Shown in pieces: positions 40,633-50,001 of a stretch of 56,082 bases of DNA. Below the pieces are notes generated by a model, which was not told where the DNA came from, did not search any database, and saw nothing but the letters and a program-made list of their open reading frames with translations. The DNA is from UBA1672 sp964587815. GTDB lineage: Bacteria; Pseudomonadota; Alphaproteobacteria; Micavibrionales; Micavibrionaceae. The number at the start of each line of letters is the position of its first letter. The stretch's first letter is position 1. Location: NCBI GenBank assembly GCA_964587815.1, contig CAZPMH010000013.1, positions 1 through 56,082 on the forward strand, read 5' to 3'. The translations under genes were made by a program, and so were the position numbers.

Positions 40633-42024
40633 ATGATCAAAGCGTTGATTACTCTTATCAAGATTGCCATAGTTGTTGGCGTGGTTGTTTGGGTTGCGGA
40701 AAACCCGGGAACGATTTCTATTGATTGGCTCTCCTACACCTTCACATTTCATATTGGTTTCTTTTTGTTTGCGCAGCTTGTGCTGCTTGCCGTCGGTATC
40801 GCTTTGTTCAGTTTTATTAAGGGGCTGTTTGATTTGCCGAAAAATCTGAAGCGTTATCGCGATATGACGCATAAGGATAAGGGCATTAAAGCGCTGACGC
40901 TCGGGATGACTGCGGTTGCGGCGGGGGATGCCAAATCTGCGAAATATCAGGCGCATCGTGCGCGCAAGTTTATGGATGGTGATAATGCGTTGTCAAAGTT
41001 GCTTGATGCGCAATCAGCACGGCTTAACGGGGATGAGATTGATGCGGCACGCGCCTTTACGGCGTTGATGGATCAGCGCGATTCGGCGTTCCTTGGTGTG
41101 CGCGGGCTCTTACAATCTGCGCTTGATCATGGGGATTATAACGGCGCGCTGGAGCTTGGCCATCGTGCGTTGGAAGATTATCCAAAACAGGGTTGGATTT
41201 TGCGTATCGTTTATGACCTTGAGATTCGTGCGCGTAATTGGGACGGGGCGCGTAAGTTGATCTATCGCCTTGAAAAAGCAAAGGAAATCACATCGGCGCA
41301 GGCGACGCGCGATCGTGTCGCGATGTTGATTGCCGAGGCAGAGATGGCCAAGCAGAATGGCGAAGAAGAGCTGTATTTTAAATGTTTGACCAAGGCTTAT
41401 AAGACAGATCCGACCTTTGTGCCTGCGATTTTGCGTCTGGCTGATTTGTATATTGAGCGCAACAAGAAAAAGGCGGCGATATCTTTGGTCAAAAAGGCAT
41501 GGATTGCGAATCCGCATCCCGGCTTGACCTCGATTTGGGAAAGGGCGCGCATTGTGCCAAAGCCTGTTTCTGAGGATGGAAAGCCTGATCCGATGGATCG
41601 TGTGCGCTGGTTTGAGAAATTGCTTGCTTTTAAGCCTGATAGTGTCGAGGGGCTGCTTGCTTTGGCGCAGGTGCAGATCGAAGAGGGGCTATGGGGAGAG
41701 GCGCGCAAGAATTTGAACACGGCGGAAGATATTCGCCCGAATAAAAATCTTTACAAACTTTGGGCGCGCTTGGAAGGGCGCGCGACGCATAATGACGATG
41801 CCGTACGCGTTTTATTGGAGAAGGCGGCAGATGCACCGCGTGAGCGTGTTTGGATTTGTAATGAGACAGGCCGCACCTATAAAGAGTGGTCGCCGATTTC
41901 CGATCAGGGGTTGTTTAACACAATTATTTGGGATTTTCCGCAAGGTCGGTCCCACGTTCCTGCGAATCATATCGGCGCGCCTGCGGCTGAGGCTCGTGTT
42001 TTGATCGGGGCGCGCGGCGTTTAA
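40633..42024 (+). CDS. hemY: HemY-family membrane/TPR protein
   Basis: A 463-residue protein with two N-terminal membrane helices (about 4-22 and 39-62, YTFTFHIGFFLFAQLVLLA) and a long tetratricopeptide-like helical region, the structure of HemY proteins found beside hemC/hemD. Segments such as AKSAKYQAHRARKFM, DYNGALELGHRALEDYPKQGW and WGEARKNLNTAEDIRP are typical. It is not the protoporphyrinogen oxidase of Bacillus with the same symbol; its role is unclear and may be in late heme steps or membrane organisation. The C-terminus ends with a WDFPQGRS region. Its stop abuts the stop of the convergent rhomboid gene. Confidence 0.9.
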   Translation: MIKALITLIKIAIVVGVVVWVAENPGTISIDWLSYTFTFHIGFFLFAQLVLLAVGIALFSFIKGLFDLPKNLKRYRDMTHKDKGIKALTLGMTAVAAGDAKSAKYQAHRARKFMDGDNALSKLLDAQSARLNGDEIDAARAFTALMDQRDSAFLGVRGLLQSALDHGDYNGALELGHRALEDYPKQGWILRIVYDLEIRARNWDGARKLIYRLEKAKEITSAQATRDRVAMLIAEAEMAKQNGEEELYFKCLTKAYKTDPTFVPAILRLADLYIERNKKKAAISLVKKAWIANPHPGLTSIWERARIVPKPVSEDGKPDPMDRVRWFEKLLAFKPDSVEGLLALAQVQIEEGLWGEARKNLNTAEDIRPNKNLYKLWARLEGRATHNDDAVRVLLEKAADAPRERVWICNETGRTYKEWSPISDQGLFNTIIWDFPQGRSHVPANHIGAPAAEARVLIGARGV

Positions 42025-42927
42025 TTACAGCTTTATTTTGCCCTTTTTCCAAAGGTAGAAAATTCCGATACCGCATAAAAAGCCGCCGAGGTGAGATTGC
42101 CAGGATATATTCTCGCTGAGCAGGCCTACGCCGACGATGATTGCCAACCATAGGAAAATGAAACGCCTTGGGCCTTCTGATTGCAGTATGGGGCCCATCA
42201 TTCCCTGATGAATCATTAGCATAAATGTCAATGCAAACAGGCCGTTAATGGCGCCTGATGCCCCGATAATGGCCGATTGCGCGTATGGGTTTAGCCCTAT
42301 GCAGGCCAAGTGGCCGGCGATGCCGCACGCGATAAAAACCATTAATGTTGATTTCGCGCCGAACTGGCGTTCAAAGAATACACCAGTGATCAGCATCATC
42401 GCGCCGTTCATGCCCAGATGAAACCAGCTGCCGTGGATGAGAAGGCTTGTGATTGGTGTTAGGAAGAATACAGCTTCCCAAGGCAATTCCCCTGTAAAAC
42501 GGGCGGGAACCAGGCTGAATGTATAGGTGAGTTCCAAGCGTGTGCTTTGATCAATCAGAAAAGCCATCGCGATATGAACGACGATGATGAGCCCCAGAAT
42601 CACACGCGTGAAAGGCGGGACTTTATCCCAATTAACAAACGGTTCTTTTGCGCCGCTTTTCTTTGCATCGTTGAGCGTACTTCTTGCCCTGAGCATAGCG
42701 GGGTGCGGGTTTTTCTCAGTATCCGCGCTGTAGTAGGTGTTGGCGCGTCTTTGTTGCTCACGCGCAGATTTTTCACGTGCTTCGTGCTCTTTTTTTTCGC
42801 GTTTTTCTCTGGCTGCTTTTAGCGATTTTGCAACAGTCTCACGCTTTTCCAATTCGGGAAAATGGATGATTTTTGTGTCGTCTTTTTCTTCTTCTTTTTT
42901 GTCCTGATCATCCATCATTTTCGCCAT
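42025..42927 (-). CDS. Rhomboid-family intramembrane serine protease
   Basis: A protein of about 300 residues from ATG 42927 (ATG 42918 or 42915 are alternatives; the longer frame to 43089 overlaps the next gene). The first 95 residues are charged and helical, probably cytoplasmic. A six-helix rhomboid core follows: GSWFHLGMNGAMMLITG (with the HxxxN of helix 2), IIGASGAINGLFAL with the catalytic Ser near position 42260, and SHLGGFLCGIGIFYL with the catalytic His near 42091. It cleaves membrane proteins within the bilayer; the substrate is unknown. It is convergent with hemY with no gap. Confidence 0.9.
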   Translation of the reverse strand: MAKMMDDQDKKEEEKDDTKIIHFPELEKRETVAKSLKAAREKREKKEHEAREKSAREQQRRANTYYSADTEKNPHPAMLRARSTLNDAKKSGAKEPFVNWDKVPPFTRVILGLIIVVHIAMAFLIDQSTRLELTYTFSLVPARFTGELPWEAVFFLTPITSLLIHGSWFHLGMNGAMMLITGVFFERQFGAKSTLMVFIACGIAGHLACIGLNPYAQSAIIGASGAINGLFALTFMLMIHQGMMGPILQSEGPRRFIFLWLAIIVGVGLLSENISWQSHLGGFLCGIGIFYLWKKGKIKL

Positions 42928-43018
42928 CAGTTTTATTGATGACGTGACTTTAGCCTCTCGCAGGCTTTGCTGACAAGGGGAATTGCTTGGGTGTATTAAG
43001 AGTAAGGTAAGAGGGGCG

Positions 43019-43726
43019 CTATCCGAAACTGTTTTTAAAGCCGATATTGGCGTTTTTCTGCCGGTCATAGATATAGCTGGCTGTCTCATCGCCTTTTGGT
43101 TTTATGAAGGCGGGCGGTTCGAATTTTGTTACGATATCAGCGGCCTTTTCAAGAATTTCAGTGACCGTTATTTTTGCATGAGCGATTTGCTTTGCCATCT
43201 CTGTGAAGGCGTTCATGAAGCCTTCTTTGGCGATTTGTGTTCCCATAACGATCATGTCTTTGATTTCGCCCCATTTGGGTAGATCGCCTTTCGCGCTGGT
43301 TTCAAAGCGCGCGTTAATCTTTGTGATATCATCGAGAGACATCTCTTTTTTCTTGGCTGGTTTGCGCCCACCTGATCCGCTCTTGCCGCTTGATGATTTT
43401 CCTTTTTCCTCATCTTCTTCGTCACGATTATCGGTTCTGTCTTTTGCCTTTTTCTTCTCCAGAACTGCGATTTTTACCCGGGTCGGCATTTGAAAACAGA
43501 CGGGATATTTTTGTACGATTTCAGGCGCGAGATGTTTGCCGGTCAGGCCGGGTTTGATTTCAATGTTAATTTCTTCGGGGTTGCGCCAATCGACAACGAC
43601 GCAATGATTTTTATATTCACCGATTTGCGCGCAGGGTTTGACGATTCGTTTGCCCGGATAGAGCGATTGCTTTATTTGAGCATGGTCGAGGAATTTTTGA
43701 ATATCAACGTTCATTTTGACCTTCAT
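43019..43726 (-). CDS. Protein of unknown function
   Basis: I do not recognise this 235-residue protein. It starts MKVKMNVDIQKFLDHAQIKQ, with a possible small beta-sheet domain (SLYPGKRIVKPC, NHCVVVDWRNPEEINIEI), then a low-complexity Gly/Ser/Lys linker (GKSSSGKSGSGGRKPAKKK, about 110-128) and a helical C-terminal half (WGEIKDMIVMGTQIAKEGFMNAFTEMAKQ). No signal peptide or membrane helix is present. It precedes the rhomboid gene on the same strand by about 90 bp and may be co-transcribed with it. A linker joining two folded halves suggests an adaptor or regulatory role, but that is a guess. Confidence 0.6.
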   Translation of the reverse strand: MKVKMNVDIQKFLDHAQIKQSLYPGKRIVKPCAQIGEYKNHCVVVDWRNPEEINIEIKPGLTGKHLAPEIVQKYPVCFQMPTRVKIAVLEKKKAKDRTDNRDEEDEEKGKSSSGKSGSGGRKPAKKKEMSLDDITKINARFETSAKGDLPKWGEIKDMIVMGTQIAKEGFMNAFTEMAKQIAHAKITVTEILEKAADIVTKFEPPAFIKPKGDETASYIYDRQKNANIGFKNSFG

Positions 43727-43969
43727 TTCTATATTTGTGGGGATCGTGGCGTCGCTTGTTTTTCTTTTTTATTTTTGCAGCGACCGAGGTGTAAGAACAC
43801 GCTTTATATCTTTTACACAACCAGCTTTTCCATAATGTTTTAAAATCTTTAACATTTGGTTTAATATGCCTAAAATTCTAAGAGATATCGCGGGTAGCGC
43901 TCTTATTTGTGTTTTGCATTTTCTTGCGAAATCCTGCTATAATCCGAATATATGTATGGAGTTAAGGTT

Positions 43970-44707
43970 ATGTTGAAACGTTCTTTACCACTGTTAACCG
44001 TTGTTTTGTGTTTTGCGGTTGTGCCGCTTTTCGGGCTTAACGCGGCTGAGCTATGGAATAAAGGCCCTTCTGATTCTGAAAAAGCGTCAAAGGGAACGGC
44101 TCCGATTAATCCCGGTGGTTTAAAGGTGGATGGTGAGTCAGGCCTGTATTCCAATTCGGATATAAGCGAGGGCGTAGAAGAAAAAGGTGCGCAGAGTAAC
44201 AGTTTCGTGCGTAAGTTGAAGACGACACCGATGCTTGTCGGTAAAATCCCAGAAGAGCGCTTCTCAATTTCGAAGAGTTTATCATCCCCGGTTTCCGTGC
44301 GTAAAATGGTGTCTTCCCGCGTTGAAGAGTTTATGTTGGCCGGAGCGAAGCAGGGGCGTTTGTCTGATGTCCAAAACGCATTAATGGTTGAGCGTGATAC
44401 ACGTAAAAATGTCCGTATCGCCGCGGTGAAGATGCAAAGGGAAAATGTGCGTATTCAAAAGGAAAATGAAAAGAAGCACGAAGAATATGTGAAGGAATTT
44501 AATCGACGCAAAAATATGTCGAATGCAGAAATTTTGGTAGAGAATCAAAAGCTTTACGATGCTATTTTGCGGGATAAGAAAAACGGTAACTTTGAAGCCA
44601 TGGCCAAAAGAGAATTTAACAGCATGGGATTTGCTTTCAAAAATACAACGCCGGGTGGCCGTGTTGCGAAGACGAAATCTGTTTCGTTGTTTAATAAGGC
44701 CAAGTAG
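43970..44707 (+). CDS. Exported coiled-coil protein of unknown function
   Basis: A 245-residue protein from ATG 43970, with GGAG at 43958-43961; ATG 43952 would add six residues. A signal peptide (LPLLTVVLCFAVVPLFGLNAA, about 5-25) is followed by a Gly/Ser-rich stretch, RKLKTTPMLVGKIPEERFSISKSLSSP, and a strongly charged coiled coil (about 125-205) with MLAGAKQGRLSDVQNALMVERDTRKN and MSNAEILVENQKLYDAI. I know no named family. It is a single-gene unit, with a clear terminator at 44733-44759 and its own upstream intergenic region shared with the divergent gene. It may be periplasmic. Confidence 0.65.
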   Translation: MLKRSLPLLTVVLCFAVVPLFGLNAAELWNKGPSDSEKASKGTAPINPGGLKVDGESGLYSNSDISEGVEEKGAQSNSFVRKLKTTPMLVGKIPEERFSISKSLSSPVSVRKMVSSRVEEFMLAGAKQGRLSDVQNALMVERDTRKNVRIAAVKMQRENVRIQKENEKKHEEYVKEFNRRKNMSNAEILVENQKLYDAILRDKKNGNFEAMAKREFNSMGFAFKNTTPGGRVAKTKSVSLFNKAK

Positions 44708-44732
44708 TTGACTTGTTTTTTAAATTTTTCTA

Positions 44733-44759
44733 AGCGCCTGAGTACAGGCGCTTTTTTTG
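44733..44759 (+). terminator. Rho-independent terminator after the exported coiled-coil gene
   Basis: AGCGCCTG (44733-44740) and CAGGCGCT (44745-44752) flank a 4-base loop AGTA, followed by seven T. Confidence 0.92.
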
Positions 44760-44826
44760 TGGTTTGTTTTGTCTAATGTTAAGTTTTCCGCGTTTATTCG
44801 CAGCGCGCTTGTGATAGCGTGTGTTT

Positions 44827-45669
44827 ATGGATTTTTTAAGTGATATTTTACCATTGATTTTATTGCTCATATGTCTTGGTGGCGTAGCGGGCTTTTTGGC
44901 CGGGCTTTTGGGGGTAGGCGGGGGCATCGTTCTTGTTCCGGGGCTGTTCTACGTCTTTGAGTCGATGCAGTCAGATTTCGGCTTTGATTCCTCTTATCTT
45001 ATGCATTTATCTGTTGCCACGTCTTTGGCGATCATCGTGCCGACTGGGTTTTCATCCGCACGGTCCCATTTCAAGCGTGAGAGTGTTGATTTCGGGCTTG
45101 TGCGTGGCATCGGGCTGGGGATTGTTGTTGGTGTTGTTCTGGCTTCATGGATTGCTTCAGGCCTTGATGCGCAAAGTATGAAGATCATTTTTGCAACAGC
45201 GATTATGATTTTGGCCGTTGTTATGATTGTTGGGCGATCACGGTTTGCGCGGGAAGAACAAGTACCGTTTACCTTTTGGGAAAGTAGTTTTTCAGGGCTA
45301 GTTATCGGCTGTATTTCTGCGTTGATTGGAATTGGCGGTGCAACGCTCAGCGTGCCTTATATGAGCATGAAGGGCGTTAAGATGCATCGCGCGGTTGGTA
45401 CAGCGTCTGCACTGGGGTTGGTTATCGCTGTTCCTGCGACGATTTCCTATATGGTTATTGGCTGGCATATTGAAAACTTGCCGCCTTATTCGCTTGGGTA
45501 TGTTAATATTCTGGCTTGGGCCTGTATTATTCCTGTGAGTGTTGCGGTCGCGCCATTGGGGGCGAAGGCTGCACATATGGTGAGTGTTAAGAAACTAAAA
45601 ATTACATTTGCTATTTTTATGGTTTTAGTCGCCCTGAATATGTGGCGCAAGGTCTTGATGGGCGCTTGA
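44827..45669 (+). CDS. Sulfite exporter TauE/SafE-family permease
   Basis: A 280-residue membrane protein of the TauE/SafE (DUF81) family with about eight helices in two repeated halves. The first half has GFLAGLLGVGGGIVLVPGLFY and the second GCISALIGIGGATLSVPYMSMKG, the paired G-x-G-G-G motifs of the family. Members export sulfite, sulfoacetate or related anions, or take up small anions; the substrate here is unknown. The start is ATG 44827 (GTG 44821 possible). It is preceded by a terminator and followed by the polysaccharide locus. Confidence 0.9.
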   Translation: MDFLSDILPLILLLICLGGVAGFLAGLLGVGGGIVLVPGLFYVFESMQSDFGFDSSYLMHLSVATSLAIIVPTGFSSARSHFKRESVDFGLVRGIGLGIVVGVVLASWIASGLDAQSMKIIFATAIMILAVVMIVGRSRFAREEQVPFTFWESSFSGLVIGCISALIGIGGATLSVPYMSMKGVKMHRAVGTASALGLVIAVPATISYMVIGWHIENLPPYSLGYVNILAWACIIPVSVAVAPLGAKAAHMVSVKKLKITFAIFMVLVALNMWRKVLMGA

Positions 45670-45722
45670 TAAGCTGATTTTAAGCTTAGCCTTTTTTATA
45701 AGTTGAGACACATGGTGGTTTA

Positions 45723-46982
45723 ATGAAAAGTGACGGAAAGCAAGAGGCTCAATCTGTTGATGGTGCGAAGCCCGCAAGGCAACCGCAGGCTGCAAGTATA
45801 GAAGTTTTCCGTGCTACGGCTCTTTTTTTCGCCTGTCTGGTCTATGGTTTGTTCGGATCCCCTACACCTGATGGTTTTGGCATCGCAGAGGGCATCGTTG
45901 GTTTCTTCCTAGTCATAGCCGTGGGTGTTTTCATGCCTCTCGGACAATTTTTCCAAAAGGGTTTGCCGTTTTGGATTCGAATGGGGCACGTTTTCCTTCT
46001 CTTCGGCCTTATTGTGCCGCTGAGTGTCGGTGTTATGGCGGGGCAGAATACGGGAGCTATTCTTCGTGATCTTATTCCGTTCATTTTCTTATTTCTGCCT
46101 GTTTTTATGTATCCGACCATTCAGGATCGTCCTAAGGCTTGTGTGGTTATTCTTTCAGGTGTGCTTTTTATCGGTCTATTGTTCTCTGTGAGGTCGTTGT
46201 CTTTGAGGGTGTCTAGCGGAGATGCCTTGCTTTATCTGGAGAATATGCCGACCGTTTTGTTTGCCTGTCTGTTTTTAATCGGCAGTGCATTTAGAGCGTC
46301 GTTTCAGGGGCTGTCTTTGTTGCGTTCGGGGAGCTTTTATCTTGCTCTTTTAATTTCAATTATCCCATTTTTATCAATGTTTTACAGTTTTCAGCGCGCT
46401 AGTGTAGGGGCGGTGATTTTGTTTGTATCAGCGATGCTGATTTATAGCTTTGCTCGTTCCCCCGGACGGGCTTTTAATGCTGTTATGCTTGCATTTATCG
46501 GCGGGAGTGTTCTGTTTTTAACGTTGGGCCACTCTGACGTTTTAAACGAGCTGTATTCCTCTTTTGGTACACTGGAAGATAAAACGCATAAGGTTGGGTT
46601 TAATAACCGTGCGCAAGAGTTTCGAGCGGTTTGGGACGTTATCACCGCCAATCAGATGAGTTTTCTTTTTGGTCAGGGGTGGGGCGCACAGTTTGAATCT
46701 CCTGCTGTCGGTGGGCTGAGCGTAAATTTTACACATAATTTTTTCTCTTATTTTCTTCTTAAAACCGGTCTGTTGGGGATGGTTTGCGCAACGGCTTATA
46801 TTGCGGGGCTTTTGGGTGTTTTGATCCGTGTTAATTTGAAAAATCCTGCGTTTGGATTGGCTCTTTTAGCGCCGATTTTGATTGATTTAACGCTGTATGC
46901 GAGCTTTAAATCGCTTGATTTCGGATTGACCCTTTTGCTGATTCCGCTGGCTTTGATATACTCAAAAAAATCTAATATCTAG
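45723..46982 (+). CDS. O-antigen ligase/polymerase-like membrane protein
   Basis: A 419-residue protein with about eleven membrane helices. The large periplasmic loop near residues 285-340 (GFNNRAQEFRAVWDVI, FLFGQGWGAQFESP, VNFTHNFFSYFLLKTGLLG) is the hallmark of the WaaL/Wzy O-antigen ligase family, in which a Gly-x-Gly/His-Asn-x-x-x motif helps to transfer polysaccharide. It is the first of four plus-strand genes (with GT4, Wzz-like and GT2) and lies in the same region as the Wza-like exporter. It probably ligates or polymerises a surface glycan. ATG 45723 opens with a polar N-terminus. Confidence 0.85.
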   Translation: MKSDGKQEAQSVDGAKPARQPQAASIEVFRATALFFACLVYGLFGSPTPDGFGIAEGIVGFFLVIAVGVFMPLGQFFQKGLPFWIRMGHVFLLFGLIVPLSVGVMAGQNTGAILRDLIPFIFLFLPVFMYPTIQDRPKACVVILSGVLFIGLLFSVRSLSLRVSSGDALLYLENMPTVLFACLFLIGSAFRASFQGLSLLRSGSFYLALLISIIPFLSMFYSFQRASVGAVILFVSAMLIYSFARSPGRAFNAVMLAFIGGSVLFLTLGHSDVLNELYSSFGTLEDKTHKVGFNNRAQEFRAVWDVITANQMSFLFGQGWGAQFESPAVGGLSVNFTHNFFSYFLLKTGLLGMVCATAYIAGLLGVLIRVNLKNPAFGLALLAPILIDLTLYASFKSLDFGLTLLLIPLALIYSKKSNI

Positions 46983-47001
46983 CTGGATTTGTGCCCCTTT
47001 T

Positions 47002-48231
47002 ATGCGACGACCAACCATCTTGTTCATAAACCGTGTCTACCCACCTGTGCGTGGTGCGACAGGTCGTCTTTTGCGTGATTTGGCGCGTGCCTTTGCGCGT
47101 GAGGGGTGGCACGTCACGATCGTTACCTCAGGGCCTGTTCCCGGTGAATTGCGGCGTGACGGCATTAAAATAATCAGTGTTAAGGGCGCTGAAAAACCCT
47201 CCAGTATTTTAAGCTATGCCTTTATTTGGCTTAAAATGTTTATTGTTGCGATGCGTTTGCAAAGGCGGCATGTGCTGGTCACGCTGAGTGATCCGCCGCT
47301 GTTGGTTTATGCGGGGCATTTGATCGCAAAGTTCAAAAAATGCAGGCACATTAATTGGTGTCAAGATCTCTATCCTGAGGTTATGCCCGCGATTGGTGTC
47401 AATCTGCCAGCCTTTTTGATGCGGTTTTTAACCAAGCTGCGCCGTAAAGCGATGAATCATTGTGATCGCGTGATCGTTAGCGGTCGTTGTATGGCGAAGT
47501 TTTTGAGTGAAGACGGGCTTGATGCGCAAAAAATTGCTTTCGTTCCAAATTGGCCTGATCATGAGTTAACTGATCCAGAAATGATTGATTCTGTTATAAA
47601 AATTGATGAGGCTCAGGTTCCTGAAATCGTTCGCCCGTTTGATCAGCAATTAAAAACAGCACAAAAATTTCGTGTACTCTATTCCGGAACTTTAGGGCGC
47701 GCGCATCCTGTTGATACATTTATGCGCGCTGCGAAGATGTTGCACGAGGCGGAAAGTGATATTGAGTTTGTTTTTGTGGGCGAGGGACAAAAATTTGATT
47801 CTATTGCGGCTTATAGAACGACGCATAATCTTGATAATATCCGGCTGTTACCCTCTCAGCCGATTGAGCAGTTAAGAGAGGTGTTGGAAGGCGGTGACGT
47901 TCATCTGATTACGCTGGCTGATGATGCCGCGGGATTTGTGGTGCCAAGTAAGCTGTATGCCTCTCTGGCCGTTGCACGGCCTTGTATCATGGTGGGTCCG
48001 AAAACGTCGGAAACCGCCAAAGTTATTCGTGATTTTAATGCGGGGTTGATTGTGCGGCAGGGGGATGCAAAGAACTTGGTGCGCGCAATTATGAGTTTTC
48101 GTGAAAATGGTGAGGCGTGGTTCAGCGCCCATCATGGCGCTGTTCATGCGCGTGAGGCCTTTATGCCGCACGATTCGCTAGAGGCGTGGATGGATAGAGT
48201 TTGGGACGTGGTTAAAGGCGATCTTGCTTAA
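47002..48231 (+). CDS. Glycosyltransferase family 4 protein
   Basis: A 409-residue GT-B glycosyltransferase. The N-terminal domain opens ILFINRVYPPVRGATGRLLRDLARAFAREG, typical of GT4; the C-terminal domain has RVLYSGTLGRAHPVDTFMRAA, FVFVGEGQKFDSI and DAAGFVVPSKLYASLAVARP, where the conserved Glu of the usual EX7E motif is replaced by a variant. It transfers sugar from a nucleotide donor to a polysaccharide precursor. It sits 20 bp after the ligase-like gene. The ATG at 47002 is supported by the family start. Specific sugar unknown. Confidence 0.88.
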   Translation: MRRPTILFINRVYPPVRGATGRLLRDLARAFAREGWHVTIVTSGPVPGELRRDGIKIISVKGAEKPSSILSYAFIWLKMFIVAMRLQRRHVLVTLSDPPLLVYAGHLIAKFKKCRHINWCQDLYPEVMPAIGVNLPAFLMRFLTKLRRKAMNHCDRVIVSGRCMAKFLSEDGLDAQKIAFVPNWPDHELTDPEMIDSVIKIDEAQVPEIVRPFDQQLKTAQKFRVLYSGTLGRAHPVDTFMRAAKMLHEAESDIEFVFVGEGQKFDSIAAYRTTHNLDNIRLLPSQPIEQLREVLEGGDVHLITLADDAAGFVVPSKLYASLAVARPCIMVGPKTSETAKVIRDFNAGLIVRQGDAKNLVRAIMSFRENGEAWFSAHHGAVHAREAFMPHDSLEAWMDRVWDVVKGDLA

Positions 48232-48310
48232 TGTGTTTGAATCTTGAGTGCTGTTCCATGATACTGGATTTTGCCTTTAGATTCTGGTACTTGTTGTTTT
48301 ACGGAAAACC

Positions 48311-49171
48311 ATGGGCAAAGATTACATGTCGCAATCGCGCGGAGATTTGGACGAGCATCAAGACCTAATGACATTTGCTGATGTTGTTGCTTTGTTATGG
48401 CGCGCTAAATTCTTTTTATTCTCATTTGTTGTTGTGTGTACGTGTCTGGCGTTTGCTTTTATCAGCGTGGCGGTTCCGCATTATCGTGCGCACATTATTA
48501 TTGGGCCGGCCAGCCATATGGGGCAGGGCACGGCGGCGGCTTCGATGATTGGAGAGGGCACGATCAGTGTGCGTGCTGAAGAGTTGCAAAGCACATCTGC
48601 CTTTGTTCGGTTCGAGGCCATTTATGATGGCGTATCTGTGGCCTCTCTTCTTGTGAAAGATCACAAAATATTGGAAGGCTTAAATGCAGACGATGCGTTT
48701 CGTTTTTCTGGTAAAAAAAGGCGCTTTAGTCCTGAGGTCTTGAGTGATTATCTGCAAAAGAGGGTTTTTCTGGAGCCGGTTGCGGGTACTGCTTTACGCC
48801 ACCTCTCTTATTTGCACCCCGACCCCGCATTTGCTGTTTATCTGGTCTCGCGCTTGCATAGCTTGACCGACGAGATTATTCGCGCGCGCATTTTGGTTGA
48901 GACGCAAGAGCGCATGCGGTATTTGAATAACGCCTTGGCGAGCACTCAGAACCCTGAGCACCGACGTAGCCTTGTAACGCTATTGATGGAGCAAGAGCGG
49001 TTAAAGATGATGGTGTCGCTTGATCAGCCTTATGCGGCGAGTGTGATTGAGCCTGCGGCGGCGTCGGCCAAGCCGCGCTGGCCTGAGCCTTATGTTGTTT
49101 ATCCTGTTGCTGTATTTATTGGCTTTTTGCTGGGCTTTGCCACGTTTTTACTTTTCAGGCGACGCGAGTGA
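48311..49171 (+). CDS. Wzz-like chain-length determinant protein
   Basis: A 286-residue polysaccharide copolymerase-like protein. N-terminal helix about 37-57 (FFLFSFVVVCTCLAFAFISV) and C-terminal helix about 258-280 (VYPVAVFIGFLLGFATFLLF) flank a periplasmic region rich in helices (YLVSRLHSLTDEIIRARILVETQERM). The topology and the AKPRWPEPYVVYPVAVF approach to the second helix match the Wzz family, including a Pro-rich P-x-x-P-x-x-P motif. No kinase domain is attached. Start at ATG 48311 or the ATG at 48326. It overlaps the following GT2 gene by GTG/TGA. Confidence 0.85.
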   Translation: MGKDYMSQSRGDLDEHQDLMTFADVVALLWRAKFFLFSFVVVCTCLAFAFISVAVPHYRAHIIIGPASHMGQGTAAASMIGEGTISVRAEELQSTSAFVRFEAIYDGVSVASLLVKDHKILEGLNADDAFRFSGKKRRFSPEVLSDYLQKRVFLEPVAGTALRHLSYLHPDPAFAVYLVSRLHSLTDEIIRARILVETQERMRYLNNALASTQNPEHRRSLVTLLMEQERLKMMVSLDQPYAASVIEPAAASAKPRWPEPYVVYPVAVFIGFLLGFATFLLFRRRE

Positions 49172-49173
49172 TT

Positions 49174-50001
49174 ATGTCTGATTTGCCTGTTACTGTTGTG
49201 GTGACGACACTTAATGAAGAATGTAACATTGCTCGATGTTTGCAATCTTTAGAGGCTTTTAATCAGGTTTATGTTGTTGATTCACACAGCACAGATAACA
49301 CCGTCGATATTGCCAAGGATTACGGAGCTGAGGTTGTTTTGTATTCTTGGGATGGTCAGTATCCTAAAAAACGTGGCTGGTGTTTGGAGCATTTGGATTT
49401 TCAACATGACTGGGTGTTTTGGGTGGATGCAGATGAAGTTGTTCCGCCTGCTGTAATTTCCGAATTCCGTAGGATATTTTCAAGCATACCTGATGAAGAC
49501 GCTTTTTTCGTACCGTCTCAGTATGTTTGGGGCGGGCGCGTTTTGCACCATGGTATGGGCAATAATAAGATCGCTTTGTTTCACTGTGATAAGATGATTT
49601 TTCCAACCGTTTGTGATCTTGATATTGATGGAATGGGGGAGATTGAAGGGCATTATCAGCCTGTTTTTAAAGACGGGTTTGAAGGGAAAATCGGATGTTT
49701 GCGCTCCCCTTTATTGCATTATGCTTACGATGATTTGGATAAATGGCAAGAACGGCATGAGCGTTATGCCGTTTGGGAGGCGAGCATGACGAAGCGTAAT
49801 GCTTGGCCCGTAGATCCTGTCCTATGGAGAGAGACGGTAAAGAAGATTTTGCGCCGTAATGCTCTGAGGCCGTACGTGTTTTTTTTATATAGTTATTTTT
49901 TTAAATTCGGGTTTTTAGACGGGCGTGCGGGGTATGATTTTGCAATGAGTCGGAAGCGATATAGTGAGATGATATTGCGTGCGCTTAAAAGGCAAGATTA
50001 A
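49174..50001 (+). CDS. Glycosyltransferase family 2 protein (WaaE-like)
   Basis: A 275-residue GT-A glycosyltransferase from ATG 49174 (GTG 49168 overlaps the wzz-like stop). The N-terminus VTVVVTTLNEECNIARCLQSLE and the donor-binding acidic region VFWVDADEVVP (DxD-like, with DSHSTDNTVDIAKDYGAEV) are typical of the LPS core glucosyltransferase WaaE/KdtX group. A C-terminal hydrophobic stretch (PYVFFLYSYFFKFGFLDGRAG) is common in it. It ends overlapping the stop of the convergent GT2 gene by 4 bp. Confidence 0.88.
   Translation: MSDLPVTVVVTTLNEECNIARCLQSLEAFNQVYVVDSHSTDNTVDIAKDYGAEVVLYSWDGQYPKKRGWCLEHLDFQHDWVFWVDADEVVPPAVISEFRRIFSSIPDEDAFFVPSQYVWGGRVLHHGMGNNKIALFHCDKMIFPTVCDLDIDGMGEIEGHYQPVFKDGFEGKIGCLRSPLLHYAYDDLDKWQERHERYAVWEASMTKRNAWPVDPVLWRETVKKILRRNALRPYVFFLYSYFFKFGFLDGRAGYDFAMSRKRYSEMILRALKRQD

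Noticed and set aside
42928..43089. A longer rhomboid protein starting at 43089
   Set aside because: It would overlap the end of the neighbouring gene on the same strand, and the extra part looks non-coding.
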